Shown: piece by piece, positions 10,877-19,252 of the stretch
Layout of the letters: each line of letters begins with the position of its first letter
Numbering within the stretch: position 1 is the stretch's first letter
Source of the DNA: Candidatus Zixiibacteriota bacterium
GTDB lineage: Bacteria > Zixibacteria > MSB-5A5 > RBG-16-43-9
NCBI GenBank assembly: GCA_022865345.1
Contig: JALHSU010000087.1
Coordinates: 1-49,410 of the forward strand
DNA length: 49,410 nucleotides
Direction of reading: 5' to 3'
Notes under the pieces: model-generated
What the model was told of the DNA's origin: nothing
The model's input: the letters and a program-made list of their open reading frames with translations, nothing else
Databases searched by the model: none
Position numbers and translations under genes: made by a program

Positions 10877-11644
10877 ATGACACTCTTTCACGTAGGGTTT
10901 TTGAAATTCGGCATAGTCGACTTAATCGATGTGGCGATTGTGGCATTTCTTTTCTACCGTTTTCTGATCCTGGTCAAAGGAACCAGGTCAATCCAGATTT
11001 TGTTTGGAATCTTTGCTCTGATCGTGATCGCGTTCGTGGCGTTTTGGTTTCAATTAGAAGGGTTGAAATGGCTGATAACCAATATAGCCACTGTCGGGGT
11101 AATTGTTCTGGTAATCGTATTCCAGCCAGAAGTGAGAAAAGCTTTGGCTGAATTCGGGCAAAGCCGTCCCTTTCGTCTTTTCATCCGATTTGAAAAGCAG
11201 AAGGTCTTAGATGAGCTGGTCAAGGGATTGATAAAGCTTTCGGAGCTTAGATACGGAGCTTTGATTGTCCTGGAAAGGGAAACCGGGCTGAAGAATTTCA
11301 TAGAGACCGGGAAAGCTTTGAATGCCCAGCTTTCCAGTGAACTGCTTCTGACCCTATTCACGCCTTACACTCCTCTGCATGATGGAGCTGTGATCGTCAG
11401 AGGAGAAACGGTGGTAGCAGCCGCCTGCACCCTGCCTTTAACTCAGAAAAGAGAATATGCTGACCTGTACGGGATGAGACATAAAGCTGGAATCGGGGTG
11501 ACTGAGGATTCTGATGCTTTAGCTGTGATCGTATCTGAGGAGACCGGGGAAATATCCGTAGCTACCGATGGTAAGTTGAGAAAAGATATTGAGAAGAGCA
11601 GATTGAGAGATGTTTTAATTCAGCTGATCGAGGGAAAGAAATAG
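10877..11644 (+). CDS. cdaA: Diadenylate cyclase, CdaA type
   Basis: This enzyme makes cyclic di-AMP from two ATP. The 255 residues contain three N-terminal membrane helices (about 15-32, 39-57, 65-83) and a C-terminal DAC domain. The first catalytic motif is present (DGAVIVRGE, DGA at 169-171). The second reads R201-H202-K203 (GMRHKAGIGVTEDSDA) where RHR is usual. The final SEETGEISVA matches the family. Cyclic di-AMP controls osmolyte and potassium transport and wall homeostasis in other bacteria. No riboswitch or receptor for it is visible in the window. Confidence 0.93.
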   Translation: MTLFHVGFLKFGIVDLIDVAIVAFLFYRFLILVKGTRSIQILFGIFALIVIAFVAFWFQLEGLKWLITNIATVGVIVLVIVFQPEVRKALAEFGQSRPFRLFIRFEKQKVLDELVKGLIKLSELRYGALIVLERETGLKNFIETGKALNAQLSSELLLTLFTPYTPLHDGAVIVRGETVVAAACTLPLTQKREYADLYGMRHKAGIGVTEDSDALAVIVSEETGEISVATDGKLRKDIEKSRLRDVLIQLIEGKK

Positions 11645-11651
11645 AAGAATC

Positions 11652-12668
11652 ATGTTCGTAGATTATGCAGAGATAGAAGTATGGGGAGGTAAAGGTGGGA
11701 ATGGATGCATCAGCTTCAGAAGGGAGAAATATCTTCCCAAAGGAGGTCCCAATGGAGGCGACGGAGGAAAGGGAGGAGATCTGATTCTAAAAGTGGATCC
11801 AGACCTTTCCACCTTGCTGGATTTTCATTATAAGAGAATTTACAAAGCAGAAAATGGCAAACATGGCGAAGGTAAAGATAGAACAGGAGAAGGCGGTAAA
11901 GATCTGGTGGTGAAAATTCCTCCTGGCACAATGGTGAAGGATAAAGAATCAGGAGAGGTGTTAGGTGATCTGGTCTCCCCTGAGGACTTATTCATAGCAG
12001 CCAAGGGTGGGAGAGGAGGAAAAGGGAATGCGCATTTTAAGTCCTCCACTAACCAGGCGCCCCGATTTGCCCAGCCGGGTGAAAAAGGTGAAACAAGAAA
12101 AATAATCCTGGAGTTGAAGCTCTTGGCAGACGTGGGGATTGTTGGACCGCCTAATGCAGGCAAATCCACACTTTTGGCCAGGATTTCAGATGCCAGACCC
12201 AAAATAGGTCCATACCCATTTACCACCCTCAGGCCGAACTTAGGAGTGGTCAGGTTAAAAAGCGGCAAAAATTTCATTTTAGCCGATATTCCGGGGCTGA
12301 TCGAGGGTGCCCATAAGGGAAAAGGGTTAGGGCTTGATTTCCTAAGACATATACAAAGGACTAAGATACTGGTTTTTCTATTAGATGTGACTGTGCCTGA
12401 CATACCTCTGGAATATAATAGGCTCAAACAGGAACTCAAATTGTATGATCTTTCGCTTCTTGAGAAACCTGCGATTTTAGCTTTAAACAAAATCGATCTT
12501 TTGCCTGATAAGGAGAAGAAAAAAATTAAAGTTAACCTGGATCTGCCAAGCGTAAAGATCTCAGCCCTGACAGGGGTCGGGATTAAAGAGCTTTTAAATA
12601 TCATCAGCCGGGAACTGGAAAAAGGTAGGCTGCAGGAAAAGGGAGAGGTAAAGATTGGAGCATTCTAA
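11652..12668 (+). CDS. obgE: GTPase Obg/CgtA
   Basis: This ribosome-associated GTPase acts in 50S assembly and stress control. It has 338 residues, so it contains the Obg fold and G domain but lacks the C-terminal OCT extension. The N-terminal Gly-rich domain includes GGKGGNGCISFRREKYLPKG. The G domain has GPPNAGKSTLLARIS (from residue 165), the switch region YPFTTLRPNLG, DIPGLIEGAHKGKGLG, NKIDL and ISALTG. It starts seven bases after cdaA. Confidence 0.95.
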   Translation: MFVDYAEIEVWGGKGGNGCISFRREKYLPKGGPNGGDGGKGGDLILKVDPDLSTLLDFHYKRIYKAENGKHGEGKDRTGEGGKDLVVKIPPGTMVKDKESGEVLGDLVSPEDLFIAAKGGRGGKGNAHFKSSTNQAPRFAQPGEKGETRKIILELKLLADVGIVGPPNAGKSTLLARISDARPKIGPYPFTTLRPNLGVVRLKSGKNFILADIPGLIEGAHKGKGLGLDFLRHIQRTKILVFLLDVTVPDIPLEYNRLKQELKLYDLSLLEKPAILALNKIDLLPDKEKKKIKVNLDLPSVKISALTGVGIKELLNIISRELEKGRLQEKGEVKIGAF

Positions 12669-12732
12669 AAAGCTCGTAGCTTGCAGCAGGGAGCTGGTAG
12701 CTAAAAGCCATAAAGAGGAGAGGAGTTAGGAT

Positions 12733-13827
12733 TTGGAGGTTTCTGAGATAAGGGATTGGATCGGGTTATCTTTAGTCCCGGGAGTTGGACCAAAAAGGTT
12801 TGTCTCGCTTTTAAATCATTTTGGCTCACCCAGGCAAGTGTTTTCAGCCGGGTTAAGGGAGCTTAAGCAGATACCGGACATTGGTGAGATGACTGCTCAG
12901 AACATAAAAACCTTCAGCTCCTGGGAAGAGGCTGAAAAGCAAAGCCTAAGAGTGGGAAAAGACGGGATCAGATTCATCACTTTTAAGTGTGCTGAATATC
13001 CTCCTGGCCTGAAAAATATCTATGACCCTCCTCCTTTCCTTTTCGTAAAGGGGGAGATTAAAAATGAAGATTCTAAAGCTTTAGCCATTGTGGGGACCAG
13101 ACTGCCGTCATCTTACGGCAAGCTCATCGCTGAAAAGATCACCCGTGAATTAGCAGAAAAAGGAATAACCATAGTCAGCGGGTTTGCCCGGGGAGTCGAT
13201 TCGACCTCGCATCACTTTGCCCTGGAGTCAAAAGGAAGGACAGTTGCAGTTTTTGGGTCCGGGCTGGATGTTATTTATCCGCCAGAGAACAAGAAATTAG
13301 CTGAGAGGATTGAGAAAAACGGCGCTTTAATCTCAGAGTTTCTATTAGGCACAGAGCCGGAAGGGAACAACTTTCCTAAGAGGAACAGGCTGATAAGCGG
13401 TCTCTCCCTTGGGGTGATAATCATCGAAGCCGGAATAAAAAGCGGGGCGCTTCTCACGGCTCAGCTTGCCTTAGAGCAAGGTAGGGAGGTCTTCGCTATT
13501 CCAGGCAACATAAGCTCCAAGGGGAGCCAGGGGACCAACTGGCTGATCAAAAATGGAGCTACTCTGGTGACCCGGGCTGAGGACATCTTAGAGGAGCTGA
13601 AGAATGTTTTTTCCAATGAAACAGAAGAACCTAAGAAGGACATAGGTTTTTCACTTTCTGAGCAGGAACAAAAAGTTTACCAGCTCCTTTCCACTGAACC
13701 AGCTCACATAGACCTGATTGCCAGGGAAAGCCAGCTTACAACCCCCCAGGCACTGTCGCTTTTGCTTAACTTAGAGCTAAAAGGAGCTGTTAAACAGCTT
13801 TCAGGCAAGAATTTCATACGGGTTTAA
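12733..13827 (+). CDS. dprA: DNA processing protein DprA/Smf
   Basis: DprA binds incoming single-stranded DNA and loads RecA during natural transformation; it is also widespread in bacteria not known to be competent. The 364-residue protein has an N-terminal helix-hairpin-helix/SAM-like region, a Rossmann domain with IVGTRLPSSYGK, VSGFARGVDSTSHHFAL, VAVFGSGLDVIYPPENKKL and FPKRNRLISGLS, and a C-terminal winged-helix-like part. The start is TTG 12733, preceded by an AGGAG-containing stretch. No other competence genes are visible nearby. Confidence 0.93.
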   Translation: MEVSEIRDWIGLSLVPGVGPKRFVSLLNHFGSPRQVFSAGLRELKQIPDIGEMTAQNIKTFSSWEEAEKQSLRVGKDGIRFITFKCAEYPPGLKNIYDPPPFLFVKGEIKNEDSKALAIVGTRLPSSYGKLIAEKITRELAEKGITIVSGFARGVDSTSHHFALESKGRTVAVFGSGLDVIYPPENKKLAERIEKNGALISEFLLGTEPEGNNFPKRNRLISGLSLGVIIIEAGIKSGALLTAQLALEQGREVFAIPGNISSKGSQGTNWLIKNGATLVTRAEDILEELKNVFSNETEEPKKDIGFSLSEQEQKVYQLLSTEPAHIDLIARESQLTTPQALSLLLNLELKGAVKQLSGKNFIRV

Positions 13828-13838
13828 AGGATTTCAAG

Positions 13839-14105
13839 TTGACGGAAAAGAAAATCCAGGTAATAAACCGCTTAGGGCTGCATGCTCGCCCGGCCGCTCT
13901 TTTAGTGCAGAAAGCCAGCCGGTTCCAGTCGGAGATCAGGCTGGTAAAGGATGAATACGAGCTGAATGCCAAAAGCATTATGAGTGTGATGATGTTAGCG
14001 GCGGAGATGGGGAGTTTCATAACCATAAAAGCCTGGGGCGAAGATGAAGCCCAGGCAGTGGAGGAGATAGCCAAGCTTTTCCTGGAGAAGTTTGGCGAGG
14101 ACTGA
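13839..14105 (+). CDS. ptsH: Phosphocarrier protein HPr
   Basis: HPr takes phosphate from Enzyme I and passes it to sugar-specific Enzyme II proteins or regulatory targets. It has 88 residues. The active His is H15 in RLGLHARPA, and the regulatory Ser is S46 in NAKSIMSVMML, so an HPr kinase could act on it. The start is TTG 13839, 11 bases after dprA. ptsI follows 54 bases downstream. No Enzyme II gene is in the window. Confidence 0.95.
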   Translation: MTEKKIQVINRLGLHARPAALLVQKASRFQSEIRLVKDEYELNAKSIMSVMMLAAEMGSFITIKAWGEDEAQAVEEIAKLFLEKFGED

Positions 14106-14159
14106 GCAGCATCAGCAAAAAATAATAAACCTGAAAGGAATGTAAAGATAAACTCTAAA

Positions 14160-15929
14160 ATGAAGAATCAGAAAAAAAATAGAATCTGGCTTGGGATTTC
14201 TGCCTCTCCCGGGATAGCAATTGGCAGGGTATATCGCCTGGACCGGGAGGAGATCAGGATCAAAGAGGAAGACCTGTCTTCGGATCAGGTCGAAAATGAG
14301 ATCCTGCGCTTTAATAAAGCGCTGAACGAGGCGAAAATTGAGATTTCCAAGCTGAAGGATAGTATAGCTAAAAAGTTAGGACCTGAGCATGCCAAGCTTT
14401 TTGAAGCTTATCTTCTGATCCTCGAAGATGAATTTATCAACCAGCAGGTGTTTACCGGGATCAGGGAGGAGAAAAAGAATGCCGAATTCATATACAACCG
14501 GGTTGTTCAGAAAACCATTCAGACCATCTCCTTGTCCAGGGATGAATATTTAAAAGAAAGGGTGGCTGACATCTCTGCGGTTTCAAACCGGGTACTAAAC
14601 CGGCTTTTAGGTAGAAAACAGCATACCATCGAGCCTTTAGAGACCCCGGGGATAATCGTCGCCCATTCCCTTGCTCCGGGAGATGTTGTGCAGATGAAAA
14701 AGGGGAATGTGCTCGGTTTTGCCACAGATACCGGCGGTAAAACCTCTCATGTGGCGCTCTTAGCTAAGTCCTTGGGTTTTCCGGCTGTGGTCGGACTAAA
14801 AACTTTTTTCTACAGCCTGAAGGGCGGGGAGATGTTGATTCTGGATGGGGAAGAAGGGGAGATAATTCTTTCACCAGATGAGCTTACCTTAAAGAGCTAT
14901 GAAGCAAAAAGGGAAAAGCTTCTGGAAAGGAAGAGAAGCTTAGCTGAGCTGACCAGCCTTCTTGCAGAAACCAAAGATAAAAGGAAAATAGAGCTCTCTG
15001 CCAATATTGAGCTCCTTTCAGATGTGGACACTGCCATAGAAAACGGGGCGCAGGGTATAGGACTTTTCCGGACAGAATATCTTTATTTAGTCACTTCAGA
15101 TCTTCCCGGGGAGGAAGAGCAGTATCAGGCATATTCTTCTCTTGCCCGCAAAGTCCATCCACAGAATGCAATCATCCGGACTTTCGACATGGGAGGAGAT
15201 AAATTCGCTCAAGATGCAGAAAGAGTTTATGAGGCAAATCCCTTTCTGGGCTGGAGAGCGATCCGGGCCTGCCTTGATCTTCCGGATTTCTTTAAAATCC
15301 AGCTCCGGGCTATTCTCAAAGCCAGCTCGTTAGGAAACTTAAGGATTATGCTTCCTATGATCTCCGGGTTAGAAGAGCTTTTAAAGTCAAAAGAGCTTTT
15401 AGAAGAGGTCAAATCGGAGCTAAGAGAGAAGAAAGTTCCCTTTGATGAGAAAATCAAACTCGGGATTATGATCGAGATACCATCTGCGGCTTTAGAAGCA
15501 GATTCTTTAGCCCAGCATTGCGATTTTTTCAGCATCGGGACCAATGATTTGATCCAGTATACCCTGGCAGTTGACCGGACCAACGAGAGGATCGCGCATC
15601 TTTATCAGAGTTTTCATCCTTCGATTTTGAAACTGATAAAAAAGACCATAGAAGACGGGCATAAGAATAATATCTGGGTAGGGATGTGCGGAGAGATGGC
15701 AAATGACCCCAAGGCAACGGCTTTTTTAATAGGACTGGGGATAGACGAGCTTTCCACTTCTCCTTTAGCCATACCCCAGATCAAGAAAATCATCCGTTCG
15801 ATTGAATTTGAAGAAGCCAGAAATCTGGTTGAGCAAGCAATGAAGCTTAATGATTCTAAGGACATAGAAAGATTCCTGGATGAAGACTATCAAAGAAAAT
15901 TCAGCCACGAAAATTCTGCGAGGACTTAA
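14160..15929 (+). CDS. ptsI: Phosphoenolpyruvate-protein phosphotransferase (Enzyme I)
   Basis: Enzyme I autophosphorylates with phosphoenolpyruvate and phosphorylates HPr. It has 589 residues. The phospho-His is H197 in DTGGKTSHVALLAKSLGFP. The C-terminal PEP-binding barrel has GIGLFRTEYL, RTFDMGGDK, LRIMLPMIS, GIMIEIPSAAL, FFSIGTNDLIQYTLAVDR and the catalytic Cys region WVGMCGEMANDP. It is complete and intact. It ends three bases before the isomerase gene, placing sugar phosphotransfer and hexose-phosphate isomerisation in one unit. Confidence 0.96.
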   Translation: MKNQKKNRIWLGISASPGIAIGRVYRLDREEIRIKEEDLSSDQVENEILRFNKALNEAKIEISKLKDSIAKKLGPEHAKLFEAYLLILEDEFINQQVFTGIREEKKNAEFIYNRVVQKTIQTISLSRDEYLKERVADISAVSNRVLNRLLGRKQHTIEPLETPGIIVAHSLAPGDVVQMKKGNVLGFATDTGGKTSHVALLAKSLGFPAVVGLKTFFYSLKGGEMLILDGEEGEIILSPDELTLKSYEAKREKLLERKRSLAELTSLLAETKDKRKIELSANIELLSDVDTAIENGAQGIGLFRTEYLYLVTSDLPGEEEQYQAYSSLARKVHPQNAIIRTFDMGGDKFAQDAERVYEANPFLGWRAIRACLDLPDFFKIQLRAILKASSLGNLRIMLPMISGLEELLKSKELLEEVKSELREKKVPFDEKIKLGIMIEIPSAALEADSLAQHCDFFSIGTNDLIQYTLAVDRTNERIAHLYQSFHPSILKLIKKTIEDGHKNNIWVGMCGEMANDPKATAFLIGLGIDELSTSPLAIPQIKKIIRSIEFEEARNLVEQAMKLNDSKDIERFLDEDYQRKFSHENSART

Positions 15930-15932
15930 AAG

Positions 15933-17009
15933 ATGAACATAAAACCGGATTTAGACAATGTCAAAGGCATAAAAAAAGTGGATGCAAAAGGGATGTACGA
16001 TTTAATCTATAATTTCCCCCAGCAATTAACTGAAGGTGCTCATCTCGGGTTCATCGCTGATTTGAAATTGCCTAACTTCACTCCGCAGAACATTATCCTT
16101 ACCGGAATGGGGGGCTCTGCTATCGGTGGGGATTTAGCCCGATCTTACCTAACTTATGAACTTAAAGTTCCTTTTACAGTTTGCAGGAATTATCTTCTGC
16201 CGGAATACGTAAATGATAAATCCTTAGTCTTTGTCTCCAGCTATTCAGGTGAGACCGAGGAGACCCTTTCAGCTTTTCGGGAAGCAAAAAGAAGAAAAGC
16301 CAAAATCATCGCCATCACCTCAGGAGGGACTCTTTTTCAGGAATGTAACAAGGACCGATTCCCCTTCGTACTCATACCCAAGGGTTTTCCTCCCAGAGCG
16401 GCTTTGGGTTATTCTTTTACGCCGATCCTTATTGCTCTTTCTCGATTAGGATTGATTCAGGATAAGATAGAGGAGCTTGAGAAAACCTCTAAATTCCTTG
16501 AGGAAAAAAGAGCAGAATATGCACTGGATAAAAAGAAAAGCCAGAACCCAGCTAAGAGCTTAGCCGCAAACCTGTATGGAAAACTCCCCATAATTTATAC
16601 CTCAGTGGATTATGTTGATGCCGTTGGGTACAGGTGGAAGGGGCAGTTTGGCGAGAACTCAAAGATTTTGGCTTACAATAACTATTTCCCCGAGTTCAAC
16701 CATAACGAGTTGGTGGGCTGGGAGGTTTTAGACCAGATCAGGGATAAGTTACGGGTGATTGTTTTAAAAGATGAAGAGGACCATCCCCGAATCAAAGTCA
16801 GGATGCGGATAGTCAAAAATATAATTCAGAAGAAGAAGGTGAAAATAATTGAAATAGAAAGCCGGGGACAAAGTCTTTTATCCCGGATTTTCTCCTTGAT
16901 CCAGTTAGGGGATTTTACCAGCTTTTACTTAGCTATCCTCAATCAAGTTGATCCTACACCAGTTGAGGTTATTGACTATCTCAAAAAGGAATTAGCTTCT
17001 AAAAAATGA
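15933..17009 (+). CDS. Bifunctional phosphoglucose/phosphomannose isomerase
   Basis: This SIS-domain enzyme interconverts glucose-6-P or mannose-6-P with fructose-6-P; the short bifunctional form was first described in archaea. It has 358 residues. The first SIS domain has NIILTGMGGSAIGGDLARSY (about 53-72) and FVSSYSGETEETLSAF, plus AIITS-like segments. The second half has the family segments GYRWKGQFGENSKI, NHNELVGWE and DYLKKELA. Its end overlaps the next gene by four bases (ATGA), which ties it to the membrane cluster downstream. Confidence 0.9.
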   Translation: MNIKPDLDNVKGIKKVDAKGMYDLIYNFPQQLTEGAHLGFIADLKLPNFTPQNIILTGMGGSAIGGDLARSYLTYELKVPFTVCRNYLLPEYVNDKSLVFVSSYSGETEETLSAFREAKRRKAKIIAITSGGTLFQECNKDRFPFVLIPKGFPPRAALGYSFTPILIALSRLGLIQDKIEELEKTSKFLEEKRAEYALDKKKSQNPAKSLAANLYGKLPIIYTSVDYVDAVGYRWKGQFGENSKILAYNNYFPEFNHNELVGWEVLDQIRDKLRVIVLKDEEDHPRIKVRMRIVKNIIQKKKVKIIEIESRGQSLLSRIFSLIQLGDFTSFYLAILNQVDPTPVEVIDYLKKELASKK

Positions 17010-17872
17010 GAAGAAGAATTGTCCTTTCACTCCTTACTGCAATTGCATTCTCCTCTGCCAGTTTCAAGCTTGCCTTTGCTTCTGAGAGCACTTCTGTATT
17101 CAGAATGGACAGGATAAATATCCTGGTTTTGTTTATCATCTTTTGCGCGGCTGTGCTTTTATATATCCGCAGTACCAGAAAGGGTAAGAAGTTTTTTATC
17201 CGCAAGATTAATGGATTAGAAGCAATAGAGGAGGGAGTTGGCAGGGCTACGGAGATGGGAAGACCAGTCCTTTTTATCCCTGGGATAGATGAGTTAGATG
17301 AGATTCAGACCATTGCCGGGCTTTCGATTTTGAGCCGGGTGGCTAAGATAACTGCTCAGTATAATACTCCTCTTTCAGTTCCAGTGCGTTATCCCCTGGT
17401 CTTGGCAGCTGCTCAGGAATCGGTCAAGGGGGCTTATTTAGATGCAGGCAAGGGGGATGATTATGATCCGGAGATGGCACAGTATGTGGCTGGAGAGCAG
17501 TTCGCCTTTGTGGCTGCTGTTCACGGGATTATGCACCGGGATAAGCCAGCCACCAACGTGTATATGGGCGCCTTTTATGCTGAATCTCTGCTTCTGGCTG
17601 AGGAAGGACAGGCGAGCGGAGCCATCCAGATAGCTGGAACTGCTAATCCGGAACAACTCCCTTTCTTCATAGCGGCCTGCGACTATACCCTGATGGGTGA
17701 GGAGCTTTTTGCAGCCAGCTCTTATCTTTCCAAGGAGCCTCTGATGTTGGGGAGCTTGAAGGGTCAGGACTGGATGAAGATTCTCCTGGTAATATGTATC
17801 TTTTTAGGGGTAATTTTTGAAACCCTGAATATCGGTGGTGGTTTCTTTTATAAACTTTTCATAGAGCATTGA
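17006..17872 (+). CDS. Membrane protein with DUF6754-like domain
   Basis: 288 residues, function unknown. It has an N-terminal hydrophobic segment or signal (about 6-25), a second membrane segment (about 36-55), a soluble domain (about 60-250) and a C-terminal membrane helix (about 255-278). The soluble part, with PVLFIPGIDELDEIQTIAGL, SVPVRYPLVLAAAQE, GEQFAFVAAVHGIM, FYAESLLLAEEG, GAIQIAGTA and ACDYTLMGEELFAASSYLS, matches what I recall as Pfam DUF6754. It overlaps the isomerase gene by four bases and leads a run of membrane proteins, so a membrane complex is likely. Confidence 0.72.
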   Translation: MRRRIVLSLLTAIAFSSASFKLAFASESTSVFRMDRINILVLFIIFCAAVLLYIRSTRKGKKFFIRKINGLEAIEEGVGRATEMGRPVLFIPGIDELDEIQTIAGLSILSRVAKITAQYNTPLSVPVRYPLVLAAAQESVKGAYLDAGKGDDYDPEMAQYVAGEQFAFVAAVHGIMHRDKPATNVYMGAFYAESLLLAEEGQASGAIQIAGTANPEQLPFFIAACDYTLMGEELFAASSYLSKEPLMLGSLKGQDWMKILLVICIFLGVIFETLNIGGGFFYKLFIEH

Positions 17873-17876
17873 AATT

Positions 17877-18491
17877 ATGAGAACACAAATCAATACTGCC
17901 ATAGCATTCTTGTCCGGTTTCATCATGATATTAGCTTTTTTCAGCGCCAACTCCGGGATAGTGAATTTCAGCCAGAATCTTTTAACCTGGGTCACTATCG
18001 TGGGAGGGATTAGCCTGCTCTTAGGGATAGTCAGTATCCTCAAAGTGAATTTGAAAGTTATCCAGGAAAAAGGAAAGGATTGGATTTTCAAGCTCGTTCT
18101 GGTCTTGTTTGTACTTGGTATGTCTATCTGCGGCATCATCTGGGGGATACAGGAAAAGACCCCCTTTGACTGGCTTTTTCAAAATATCCAGTCTCCTATG
18201 ATGTCGACTATGTTTTCGATTTTGGCTTTTTTCATCGCCTCCGCAGCTTATCGGGCTTTCAGGGCAAGAACCCTGGAAGCTACTATCTTGCTTATTACGG
18301 CAATCATAGTAATGTTAGGCAGAACTCCTTTGGGACAAGCTCTATGGGATAAGCTTCCCACCTATGCGGACTGGATTATGGCTTATCCCAATTTGGCTGT
18401 GCAAAGGGGAATCATCATCGGCGCAGCCCTGGGTGCGGCTGCGATGTCTTTAAGGATTCTTTTAGGCATCGAGAGAACTTATATGGGATAG
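17877..18491 (+). CDS. Hypothetical polytopic membrane protein
   Basis: 204 residues that I do not recognise as a named family. About five or six hydrophobic segments are visible, near 5-25, 34-53, 68-88, 108-125, 133-150 and 176-195. The loops are short and no enzyme motif stands out. It starts five bases after the DUF6754-like gene and must be cotranscribed with it. A function in the same membrane assembly is an inference from position only. Confidence 0.75.
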   Translation: MRTQINTAIAFLSGFIMILAFFSANSGIVNFSQNLLTWVTIVGGISLLLGIVSILKVNLKVIQEKGKDWIFKLVLVLFVLGMSICGIIWGIQEKTPFDWLFQNIQSPMMSTMFSILAFFIASAAYRAFRARTLEATILLITAIIVMLGRTPLGQALWDKLPTYADWIMAYPNLAVQRGIIIGAALGAAAMSLRILLGIERTYMG

Positions 18492-18795
18492 ATGGAGTGT
18501 AAACCTTCAGGTTTACCTCAATAAGATCCGTAGGTCAAGCATGTCTGCCAAAGGCGGGCTGCTTGACAGATAGATAAAAAATAGTCAACCAGTCCTCTGG
18601 ACATGTTTGACCTACTCGGTTAAGAAATTGATAATGTCGGGAGAGTTCAACAGAGCTTTTATTGTGGGGCTGGGAGCCCCGCCTACGGGTTCAATGGTTA
18701 AGTTTCTCGTAGGTTTCGGACACCCTTGCCCGACAGAGCCTCCTGATTTTTCCGAGCCCTAGCAAAAAAAAATAATTCAAGTTAGATGGAGAAAA
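18492..18795. repeat. 304-base gap made of inverted repeats
   Basis: No gene is visible. GTAAACCTTCAGGTTTAC forms a hairpin near 18500-18517. GTAGGTCAAGCATGTC (18531-18546) has an imperfect inverted partner GACATGTTTGACCTAC (18600-18615). Near 18664-18685 is a hairpin of the GGGGCTGGGAGCCCCGCCTAC type, which recurs at about 46238 and, inverted, at 48641. These are the same intergenic families seen elsewhere in the window. Confidence 0.65.
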
Positions 18796-19143
18796 ATGAA
18801 AGTAAAAAGCTATAGGATCGAAGATATCCTGGTGATTGAGCCCCAGGAGAAGTTCCTGACCGGGGATGATATCAAGGAATTAGAAGATAAATTTGCCGAG
18901 GCGTATGCTGCGGGCAATTACAGAGTCATAATGGATTTTTCCAGGACCGAGCTGATATACTCTGCCTTCATCTCTGTGCTCCTGGAATATAGCCAGAAAT
19001 TAAGGCAAAAAGGAGGCAGGATAAAGTTAGCCAATCCAGGGCTGGAGGTGAAAAAAATAGTGGAGGTAACCCATCTGGGTCAGATATTCGAGATTTATCC
19101 AAACCTGGAAAAGGCAGTAGAAAGTTTCAAAAAGGAAAATTAA
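18796..19143 (+). CDS. STAS-domain protein (anti-sigma antagonist-like)
   Basis: 115 residues forming one STAS domain, the fold of SpoIIAA-like anti-sigma antagonists. Visible are the N-terminal strand region IEDILVIEPQEKFLTGDDI, the core strand RVIMDFSRTELIYSAF and the C-terminal KIVEVTHLGQIFEIYPNLEKAVESF. Where phosphorylated members have D-S-S-G, this one reads Y-S-A-F, so the usual phospho-Ser seems absent. No Rsb/SpoIIAB kinase or cognate sigma lies next to it. It sits between membrane-protein genes and may be a structural or docking module. Confidence 0.82.
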   Translation: MKVKSYRIEDILVIEPQEKFLTGDDIKELEDKFAEAYAAGNYRVIMDFSRTELIYSAFISVLLEYSQKLRQKGGRIKLANPGLEVKKIVEVTHLGQIFEIYPNLEKAVESFKKEN

Positions 19144-19252
19144 TCCTGGAGTGTAAACCTTCAGGGTTGATAAGTAGGTAGTAGACAGGGAAAGAAGATT
19201 TGTAGGTCAAGCATGTCCCCTTGGGGACTGCTTGACGAGTCGGGTCTAAAAG
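19144..19252. repeat. Short repeat block between STAS and membrane-protein genes
   Basis: It contains a GTAAACCTTCAGG element, a short GTAGGTAGTAGACAGGG tract (about 19174-19190), and a hairpin starting GTAGGTCAAGCA at 19201, whose GTCAAGCA pairs with TGCTTGAC (about 19229-19236). No gene is visible. Confidence 0.6.

Noticed and set aside
11840-12604. Long open frame (254 codons) on the minus strand opposite obgE
   Set aside because: It is a shadow of the obgE codon pattern; the product has no recognisable domain and no ribosome site, while obgE is certain.
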